Part shown: positions 30,373-35,561 of the stretch, one piece after another
Position numbering within the stretch: the stretch's first letter is position 1
How the letters are laid out: every line of letters begins with the position of its first letter
Assembly (NCBI GenBank): GCA_023419535.1
Contig: JAEZXX010000035.1
Location: 1-35,561 of the forward strand
Reading direction: 5' to 3'
Origin: Pseudomonadota bacterium
Lineage (GTDB): Bacteria; Pseudomonadota; Alphaproteobacteria; Rhizobiales; Rhizobiaceae
Length of the DNA: 35,561 bases
Made by a program: the position numbers and the translations under genes
The notes under the pieces: generated by a model
Database searches by the model: none
What the model was told of the DNA's origin: nothing
The model's input: only the letters and a program-made list of their open reading frames with translations

Positions 30373-32390
30373 GCCTCACCACGCCTGTCCGTCTGCGCGT
30401 TATGCCTGCCCTCCTGCCGGTCAACGGGCGCGAAATCGAGCTTCGTGTTTCGGAGGGGATTATTCAGCAACGCTATGGCCCGCACGAGCCGTGGCGCGAT
30501 ATCGCCAATCGCGCTGACCTCAAGGGCGATATAGGACCGAAGACCGATCTGCGTTTCAACGGGTCGTACATCCAGTACCGACCCGAGGGCGATGGGGTTT
30601 GGTCCGATCTGGTCCTAGTGGATGACCTCGTGTCTCCGTACATCAGCGCTCTACAGGGAAACCTCGCAATCTCAGTCGAAGATGCTCAGAGGGCGCGTGA
30701 CTTGGCTCAAGGCTTCGCCTCGGATCTCGTGAGCCAGGGCAGCGTCCCCATCTACGCGACCGTCGCGGGTATGGCCGCACTTTCGGTGCCAGAGGGCATC
30801 AACCTTATCCGGGTGAATGGGCAGGATAGCCCGAACGACGGCAAGGGCGGTCACTACAGCCGACTGTCCGAAAGCGCTTCAGGTGTAGGCGTTTTCAGCA
30901 CTGCGGACGGATCGTCGTGGCGCTATGTCGCTGGACTGGACGAGGTGGACCTCGACAAGCTCGATCCGCCCTCCGTCGATCCCGGCCAGACACCACAAGA
31001 CTGTTCGCCTCACATCCAGACAGCGATCAACATGCTGCCTCGTGGCGGCGTCGTCTGGGTGAGCCAGAAGGTCTACGGCCTTGCGACCACGCTGGTTGCC
31101 AACCAGGGCGTCATTCTCTGCGCCAAGGGGCCGCGTCACGGATGCTCCGACTCGACGGTGAACACGAACGGTTCGGCCCGGTCACTCCCTCGCATGCACT
31201 GGCTCGGGGCGGCTGACGGCTACATGTACATTGTCAAGCCGGACAACATCGGCGACATCGTGTTCGGTGGTGGTACGTCGGGCATCGAATGGGACGGTGC
31301 GACTGTCGCAGCCTGCGGTGTCTGGCTCGACAACACGGCCTTCGGTCTCTTAGCCGGATCGGCCCGCAACATGCGCTTCGCCGGGGCGATCATCGACGCG
31401 ACCTCCGGCTCTCCCGTTACGTTCTCGCTGAAGAACTCGGTCCCCAACTGGTGGTACACTTGGGGTCACGACATCAACGGCCCTTGCATCAACAGCAACG
31501 GTCTGATGCTCCGCGGGAACGGCAGCACCGTCCCGGCTACGCAGCAGTTGCTGGGCGCGATCTTCGGTCTCGTCTACAACGGTTCCGTTCTCACGATCTC
31601 GGAAACGGACAACGTTCAGTGCGCGGCTCTCCACGGCGTGGTGCAGGGTAACGGATACGCAGCGTATCTCTATCAGTTCGGCTTCCAGCCGGCCAACATG
31701 ACGATCTTCCAGTATGTCGTCGGCCGGGTCTTTCTGGAGGCCGGAACGATGGGGACTTCCTTCGATACTTACGTTTCGGAGGGAGGAGGCATTTCGGGCG
31801 GCGGGCAATGGCACGCCAGCAACATGGTCGATTACATCACCGGCCGCTCATACGTGTCGCGGAAGTATGCTCTGCGCTCCAGGAAGTCGATTGGCGCTGG
31901 AGAGTTCGCGCATCAGTCGACGTTCGCCGACTTGGCCTTCCAGTGGAAAGGCATCGCTCTGCCACACGATGTCGAAACCAGGGTGACAGCCATTGTGCCT
32001 CTTTCAGAGGGATGGGCGAACGGGGGCCTTGCGAAGCTGCGCCTTCTGGTCGGACGCAACTCGTCAGCGGCTGGCAATATTCTCGTAGGCGCGGTGGTCT
32101 CGACAGTGGCCGTGGGGCCGACCGGCACTGGCCCGATCGTGACACCTGAAGTGATCGTCGGCACGCCCACTCCGGCTGCACCCCAGTTCGAGCTTCAGTC
32201 GATCGAGTACCAGCTCAATCTCTCCTACGCGCTCGGCGACACGATCCTGCTTCGTGTTCAACGGAGAGGAGACTTGGCATCAGACACCTTGGATAGCGAG
32301 GTCATTCTGATGGGGGCGACGATCGAGTTCGTCGGCAATGGGCCGGACAGTCCCGGATCGGGTAGCTACCAGATCCCTGTTTGGAACTGA
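30369..32390 (+). CDS. tailspike protein
   Basis: 673 aa from GTG 30369, overlapping the previous TGA. The N-terminal 100 residues contain a head-binding-like GPKTDLRFNGSYIQYRPEG segment and VEDAQRARDLAQGF. From about 235 on there is a right-handed beta-helix/pectate-lyase-like body: SPHIQTAINMLPRGGVVWVSQ, FGGGTSGIEWDG, INSNGLMLRGNG and GLVYNGSVLTIS turns. The C-terminal 100 residues look like a beta-sandwich trimerisation or carbohydrate-binding domain. Likely degrades or binds surface polysaccharide; catalytic residues are not assignable. Confidence 0.85.
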   Translation: MSLTTPVRLRVMPALLPVNGREIELRVSEGIIQQRYGPHEPWRDIANRADLKGDIGPKTDLRFNGSYIQYRPEGDGVWSDLVLVDDLVSPYISALQGNLAISVEDAQRARDLAQGFASDLVSQGSVPIYATVAGMAALSVPEGINLIRVNGQDSPNDGKGGHYSRLSESASGVGVFSTADGSSWRYVAGLDEVDLDKLDPPSVDPGQTPQDCSPHIQTAINMLPRGGVVWVSQKVYGLATTLVANQGVILCAKGPRHGCSDSTVNTNGSARSLPRMHWLGAADGYMYIVKPDNIGDIVFGGGTSGIEWDGATVAACGVWLDNTAFGLLAGSARNMRFAGAIIDATSGSPVTFSLKNSVPNWWYTWGHDINGPCINSNGLMLRGNGSTVPATQQLLGAIFGLVYNGSVLTISETDNVQCAALHGVVQGNGYAAYLYQFGFQPANMTIFQYVVGRVFLEAGTMGTSFDTYVSEGGGISGGGQWHASNMVDYITGRSYVSRKYALRSRKSIGAGEFAHQSTFADLAFQWKGIALPHDVETRVTAIVPLSEGWANGGLAKLRLLVGRNSSAAGNILVGAVVSTVAVGPTGTGPIVTPEVIVGTPTPAAPQFELQSIEYQLNLSYALGDTILLRVQRRGDLASDTLDSEVILMGATIEFVGNGPDSPGSGSYQIPVWN

Positions 32391-32413
32391 TCAAACGACA
32401 ACTCACCGACACC

Positions 32414-32435
32414 GGCGCCCGCGAGGCGCCTTTTT
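32414..32435 (+). terminator. intrinsic terminator before the lysis genes
   Basis: GGCGCC, 5-base loop, GGCGCC, then TTTTT, between tailspike and endolysin. Confidence 0.7.
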
Positions 32436-32452
32436 CATATCTGGAGCCTGCT

Positions 32453-33127
32453 ATGAGCCAATGGAAAGAGGTGCAAACGCGCCTCAAGGATCTCGGCTAT
32501 TCAGTCGGTCCTATCGACGGCATCCCCGGCCGTCTGACGATCGCCGCCCTCTCGCAGTTCCAGCGAGACAAGAAGCTGCCGATCAAATGGCCCGGCACAC
32601 TTGGGCCAACGACTTTGGGGGCGCTCAACCTCGGTTCGCCGGCGAAGCAGCCCGAGCCGCTATGGATCGAGGAAGCCCGGCGCTATTACGGTCTTCACGA
32701 GCGCCGCGACGCGAAGAAGCTAAACGCTGCGCTCCGACTGAACGCGGCCGAAATCCCATGGTGTGGCGCATTCGTCGGCATGGTCCTCGCGGCCACTCTG
32801 CCCAAGGAAGCGATGCCGGCCAACCCGCTGGGCTCCCGCAACTGGCTGAAGGCGGGGAAGCCTTTGGACGGCCCTCAGATCGGCGCCATTGCCATCTTCT
32901 GGCGCGGGAATCGAAACGGCTGGCAGGGCCATGTCGGCTTCGTCGTGGGGCACGACAAGACGCACCTGCACATCCTCGGGGGCAATCAGTCCGACGCTGT
33001 GACGGTCTCGCGGATCGCGAAGAACCGGCTGCTTGGCTACCGCTGGCCCACCACCGCCCCGCCGGCTCCCACTGCGGCGCTCCCCACCTCAACAATCAAT
33101 GCCAGCATCACGACGAACGAGGTCTGA
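32453..33127 (+). CDS. endolysin: peptidoglycan-binding plus TIGR02594-type peptidase domain
   Basis: 224 aa from ATG 32453 with CTGGAG upstream. Residues 5-60 form a peptidoglycan-binding type 1 domain (VQTRLKDLGYSVGPIDGIPGRLTIAALSQFQ). The rest is a CHAP/NlpC-like TIGR02594 domain: IPWCGAFVG (Cys104), WQGHVGFVVG (His160) and ILGGNQSDAV (Asn178) give the Cys-His-Asn triad, then RLLGYRWP. No signal peptide, so it needs a holin, which is the next gene. It cleaves cell-wall peptides at lysis. Confidence 0.92.
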   Translation: MSQWKEVQTRLKDLGYSVGPIDGIPGRLTIAALSQFQRDKKLPIKWPGTLGPTTLGALNLGSPAKQPEPLWIEEARRYYGLHERRDAKKLNAALRLNAAEIPWCGAFVGMVLAATLPKEAMPANPLGSRNWLKAGKPLDGPQIGAIAIFWRGNRNGWQGHVGFVVGHDKTHLHILGGNQSDAVTVSRIAKNRLLGYRWPTTAPPAPTAALPTSTINASITTNEV

Positions 33128-33129
33128 CC

Positions 33130-33468
33130 ATGACCACCCAAGCCACTGAACGCGCGGTTCTGAACGCCGTTCGCGACACCATCGCCCGCCAGGATGTCCC
33201 GGCCGCACCCAACGCGGCTCTGCCCATCGCACAGGCTGTGGCCCCGATCATCGCTCATGCGACGAACTCGGAGCCCTGGTATCAGTCTCGCGTGACTTGG
33301 GGCGCGATCCTAGCCGCGCTGGCGGGCGTCCTGGGTCTCTTCGGTGTCGTGTTCGATATCGACGCGCAGGGACGCGTCCTAGAGCTTGTGATCGCCCTTG
33401 GCCCTGTCATCGGCGCCGGCATCGCTCTTTACGGGCGATGGGCCGCGAAGAAGCCTATCGGGCAGTAA
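33130..33468 (+). CDS. holin-like membrane protein, 112 aa
   Basis: ATG 33130, two bases after the endolysin stop. After about 55 polar residues (ATERAVLNAVRDTIARQ...), two membrane segments appear: VTWGAILAALAGVLGLFGVVF and LVIALGPVIGAGIALYG, with a basic C-terminus (RWAAKKP). This arrangement matches a class II holin that releases the endolysin. The long polar head is typical of alphaproteobacterial phage holins. Confidence 0.82.
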   Translation: MTTQATERAVLNAVRDTIARQDVPAAPNAALPIAQAVAPIIAHATNSEPWYQSRVTWGAILAALAGVLGLFGVVFDIDAQGRVLELVIALGPVIGAGIALYGRWAAKKPIGQ

Positions 33469-33482
33469 GCAGATAGGGCCGT

Positions 33483-33878
33483 GTGGTGAATGGCATCAGT
33501 CTCGCGGAATTCGCCGCGGTCCTCACAGGCGTTGCAGGCATCCTCAGCGCCATTTTCGTCTACACCAAAAGCCAGGGGGACGCGCGGGACAAGCTCCATG
33601 AAGGACGTGTGTCGGATCTGCAGAAGACGCTCGAAGAGGTCCGAAAGGACTGCGATGAACGGATATCTCAGTTCCGGGCTGATTTCGAACGCCAGCTCTC
33701 CGACGTGAAGAAGGCTATGGTCAACCAAGCAGAGACGATCGAGCGTCAAGAAATCATGCTGCAGGACCAGGCGAACCATATCCGAAAACTCGAACGCGCT
33801 ATGGCCGCGGAAGGCATGGAAATTCCCGAATTCGAGACATCAATCCTGAGGAAGGGCAACCGTCATGCGTCGCCGTGA
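33483..33878 (+). CDS. spanin-like protein (inner-membrane component candidate)
   Basis: 131 aa from GTG 33483. An N-terminal membrane anchor (LAEFAAVLTGVAGILSAIFVY) is followed by an 80-residue coiled coil (RDKLHEGRVSDLQKTLEEVRKD, RADFERQLSDVKKAMVNQAETIERQ, MLQDQANHIRKLERAM). Location after holin and this shape fit an Rz-like i-spanin. The next gene overlaps by 14 bp but has no lipobox, so a canonical Rz1 is missing. Confidence 0.68.
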   Translation: MVNGISLAEFAAVLTGVAGILSAIFVYTKSQGDARDKLHEGRVSDLQKTLEEVRKDCDERISQFRADFERQLSDVKKAMVNQAETIERQEIMLQDQANHIRKLERAMAAEGMEIPEFETSILRKGNRHASP

Positions 33879-34263
33879 TCTTGTTCTGATCATCACCATT
33901 CTCGTGTGCGTCATCGGCGCGCTCGGAACGCTGACATTGATCCAGATGGAAGCTGCGGGCCGCTCCGAGCGAAATGTCCGGCTCATCTGCGAAAAGCTCC
34001 AGAGGATCGACGGAGAGCCGTGCCAGCTCGAACAGCCCAGCGATACCGGGACAAGGCTTTTCGCCTTCATCCGTCGCGCGGAAGGAGCCGGGCCAAAAGC
34101 GCCACGCGTGGCACATGTCGAAGATTGCACGGTGGCCGTCTCGACGAACAACGTCTACCACACGGTCAACAGCCCCTATCGGTCGCAGCTGAAAATCGTG
34201 CCCGAGCGCTGCTACCCCACCATAATCGCCGCTAAGGCTGCCGGGGCTCGCGCACCGGGATGA
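33865..34263 (+). CDS. membrane-anchored protein after the lysis genes, 132 aa
   Basis: ATG 33865 overlaps the previous gene by 14 bp. N-terminal single membrane segment at about 6-27 (LVLIITILVCVIGALGTLTLI) and a soluble, probably periplasmic remainder with five Cys (ICEKL, PCQLEQ, DCTVAV, RCYPT). A late lysis accessory is likely by place; no lipobox. Unknown family. Its 3' end overlaps the convergent minus-strand gene by 32 bp. Confidence 0.65.
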   Translation: MRRRDLVLIITILVCVIGALGTLTLIQMEAAGRSERNVRLICEKLQRIDGEPCQLEQPSDTGTRLFAFIRRAEGAGPKAPRVAHVEDCTVAVSTNNVYHTVNSPYRSQLKIVPERCYPTIIAAKAAGARAPG

Positions 34264-34483
34264 CGCCATCGGCATAGGCCATCTGGCAGATACTGTGGAT
34301 GTCCACCGTGTAGGCTCTCTCACAGCCTTCTGCACCTGCTAGAGCGCGAAGGAGAGAGGGGAGGTCGTGATCCCCGACCTTCGCCATCAGGGCCCGGCGG
34401 TCGTACCTCTTCGACAGGCCGCATTCGCATGTGACCTCGACCTTATCGACGGTGAGGTCTGACAGGGTGAGGGCGCCCTTCAC
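34232..34483 (-). CDS. small zinc-ribbon-like protein, 83 aa
   Basis: GTG 34483 overlaps the preceding TGA (GTGA). Sequence reads LSDLTVDKVEVTCECGLSKRYDRRALMAKVG, with CEC near residues 19-21, then ALAGAEGCERAYTVDIHSICQMAY. This resembles a small Rhizobiales protein family starting 'LSDL...VSCxxCGRxGRYDRARL', usually with two Cys pairs; here the pattern is partly degenerate. Role unknown, possibly DNA binding. Last gene of the leftward operon if the genome is circular. Confidence 0.7.
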   Translation of the reverse strand: MKGALTLSDLTVDKVEVTCECGLSKRYDRRALMAKVGDHDLPSLLRALAGAEGCERAYTVDIHSICQMAYADGVIPVREPRQP

Positions 34484-34983
34484 CCAAACTCATCAATGCT
34501 GTCGATGGTCTCTTCTTGAGCCAATGTTGCCGCGCGCCGAAGGTACGAGATTTCCTCGCCGCCCCCAAAGGCTGACGGGTCGTCGATCCATAGCGCGACC
34601 ACCAGACGCTCGACGTCGCGTTCCAGCCAGACGAATTGCTGTTCGTCCGTGAGCGGGACACTGGCGGGCAGGGCAATGGCAACAAAGCGGGGCCACCAGA
34701 GGCGGACGATCGTATCGTAGCCGGCGCCCCCTTCACCGAGACCGCCCCCGAAGACGTGTTCGGGGACGACCCGCTTCATTGAAGCGTCTAGCGCACCTTG
34801 CGCCAGATAGGTCATAGCCACGCCCGCTGGACCGCTTGGACCGTCGCTCTCCCAGCGTTGAACCGTCTTGCGCCTGTTTGGACCTTCAAGGCCAAGGGCG
34901 GACGCGAACTCCGGCTGGTCGATGCGCCGCCCCGCCGCGTCAGACAGCGCTGCGCGGATCGCGGAGACGTCGTCTCCCGTCAC
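34480..34983 (-). CDS. HTH-containing regulator, 167 aa
   Basis: GTG 34983 overlaps the preceding TGA (GTGA). Residues 6-62 (VSAIRAALSDAAGRRIDQPEFASALGLEG, RRKTVQRWESDGPSGPAGVAMTYLAQG) follow the layout of XRE-type HTHs with 'VxRWE.G...P.G.A...L' as in antitoxin-like regulators. The rest is an alpha/beta domain with PRFVAIALPAS and FVWLERDVERLVVALWID. It may bind the inverted repeat at 35261, by inference from proximity. Confidence 0.75.
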   Translation of the reverse strand: MTGDDVSAIRAALSDAAGRRIDQPEFASALGLEGPNRRKTVQRWESDGPSGPAGVAMTYLAQGALDASMKRVVPEHVFGGGLGEGGAGYDTIVRLWWPRFVAIALPASVPLTDEQQFVWLERDVERLVVALWIDDPSAFGGGEEISYLRRAATLAQEETIDSIDEFG

Positions 34984-35459
34984 AGCCCGTTCGCCAAAGC
35001 AAGCTGGACGCCTTCCGCATTCATGCGAAGAGTTTCCTGCGCCGAAGCGGACAAGCCCTCGAACCCGCTCTCGGCGAACCCCTTCGAGGTAATGATGCGA
35101 AGGCTGGACCGCTCAATCTGCGAGCGGGTCCACATGCTGCGTGAACCGCCATCCGAAATGAGAGCGAGCTTGCGTCCGACGACGATATAACGAGCGGTGG
35201 TCTGGGGCATGATCTTCTCCTTTAAGAGGCGGCCTCTGGCCTGTCCGATAAAGTGAGTATGGGACATATTGTCCCCCACGTCAATGGGTGCCATGACTAC
35301 TACCGCCTCTGCCTCACGGCGGGCTCTGTCGCGGGCGGGGGAATGAGGCTCGGTTTTGCCGAGGGTCATTCGGGCTTCTGCCAACGCTTGGCGAAAGCGT
35401 TCAACCGCTCCGCTGCGCACCGGCACCCAGCGCGCGCTCTCAGGGGCGTTGTCGTTCAT
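34980..35459 (-). CDS. 159-aa hypothetical protein with an internal promoter and start
   Basis: Frame open from ATG 35459 (MNDNAPESARWVPVRSG...), whose ATG overlaps a stop from the window edge (ATGA). The first 80 residues are charged and helical. A second start, ATG 35210 (MPQTTARYIVVGRKLALISD..., 76 aa), has a strong AAAGGAGAA site, and a promoter with operator lies 50 bp upstream of it inside the coding frame. The gene may thus yield a long form in the operon and a short form alone. No family recognised. Confidence 0.65.
   Translation of the reverse strand: MNDNAPESARWVPVRSGAVERFRQALAEARMTLGKTEPHSPARDRARREAEAVVVMAPIDVGDNMSHTHFIGQARGRLLKEKIMPQTTARYIVVGRKLALISDGGSRSMWTRSQIERSSLRIITSKGFAESGFEGLSASAQETLRMNAEGVQLALANGL
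35256..35284 (-). promoter_or_regulatory. internal promoter with GGGACA-TAT-TGTCCC operator
   Basis: Minus strand TTGACG (35284-35279), 17 bp, CATACT (35261-35256). The spacer contains a perfect inverted repeat GGGACA-TAT-TGTCCC (plus-strand 35261-35275). It would drive the 76-aa short product, the HTH regulator and the zinc-ribbon-like protein. The operator differs from the CACGCA-type immunity operators. Confidence 0.6.
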
Positions 35460-35561
35460 GGGTGGAGGGTTACCCACTCAGGCTTCTCCGAATACGCGAG
35501 ATGGATCGCCTCGCTGCCTTCAACGCCCCATGCGGTCACAGTCGGACCTTCGGGGTCGCCT
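35456..35561 (-). CDS. open frame at the right window edge
   Basis: A frame reading ...GPTVTAWGVEGSEAIHLAYSE... ends at TGA 35456, overlapping ATG 35459. If linear, its start lies outside the window. If circular, no ATG lies in frame and a GTG about 27 codons from the end (GAAGG upstream) would be the start of a tiny protein. Coding-like codon use; function unknown. Confidence 0.45.
   Translation of the reverse strand, partial: GDPEGPTVTAWGVEGSEAIHLAYSEKPEWVTLHP

Noticed and set aside
33483..34263. Canonical embedded Rz/Rz1 spanin pair
   Set aside because: The second protein has no lipobox and is not nested in the first, so only an inner-spanin-like call was kept.
1..35561. CRISPR array, insertion sequence or rRNA
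   Set aside because: No regularly spaced repeats, transposase or rRNA-like sequence was seen on either strand.

Overview
The window reads as a nearly complete or complete genome of a temperate-type podovirus (or prophage) of a GC-rich alphaproteobacterium, probably a Hyphomicrobiales relative. I infer this from the high-GC codon use, the YqaJ/ERF recombination pair, a compact CI/Cro switch, DUF1376/DUF2303/DnaA-C early proteins, and a P22-style DNA-packaging and DNA-ejection module around an N4-gp56-type coat protein. No tail-tube, tape-measure or baseplate genes are present, which fits a short-tailed phage.

Layout. (1) 1-4557, minus strand: an early leftward operon whose genes are almost all coupled by ATGA/TGATG overlaps. 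From its promoter leftward it holds four unknown or membrane proteins, a 47-aa membrane protein, a 128-aa protein, an ERF annealing protein, a YqaJ exonuclease, small unknowns, an HNH nuclease and a 90-aa protein. (2) 4558-5477: the immunity region, with a short CI-like repressor (minus), a Cro-like protein (plus) and two divergent promoters whose spacers each contain the same 14-bp inverted repeat. (3) 5595-12688, plus strand: early operon for replication and regulation (DUF2303, winged-helix protein, RusA, DUF1376 replication protein, DnaA domain IV protein, many small proteins). (4) 12689-13788: a terminator, a cluster of strong RNA-like foldbacks, a tRNA-Arg(TCT) whose CCA end is fused to the start codon of a small nuclease-like gene, a small membrane protein and more hairpins. 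(5) 13789-27990, plus strand: late genes for TerS, TerL, portal, scaffold, coat, head completion, gp10-like hub and three ejection proteins. (6) 27884-29007: a minus-strand two-gene membrane cassette (moron-like) plus a small antisense gene pair. (7) 29076-34263: tail fibre, tailspike, endolysin, holin-like, spanin-like and a membrane protein. Intrinsic terminators at 28658, 29038 and 32414 split regions 6 and 7 into cassettes. (8) 34232-35561, minus strand: zinc-ribbon-like protein, HTH regulator, a 159-aa protein with an internal promoter/operator, and a short open frame at the edge.

Joining the two window ends makes the left-edge gene stop at a TAG exactly across the joint and makes the two minus-strand operons one continuous coupled operon. 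I therefore infer a circularly permuted (headful-packaged) genome of about 35.5 kb cut open inside the leftward operon. No integrase, excisionase or partition gene is recognisable.
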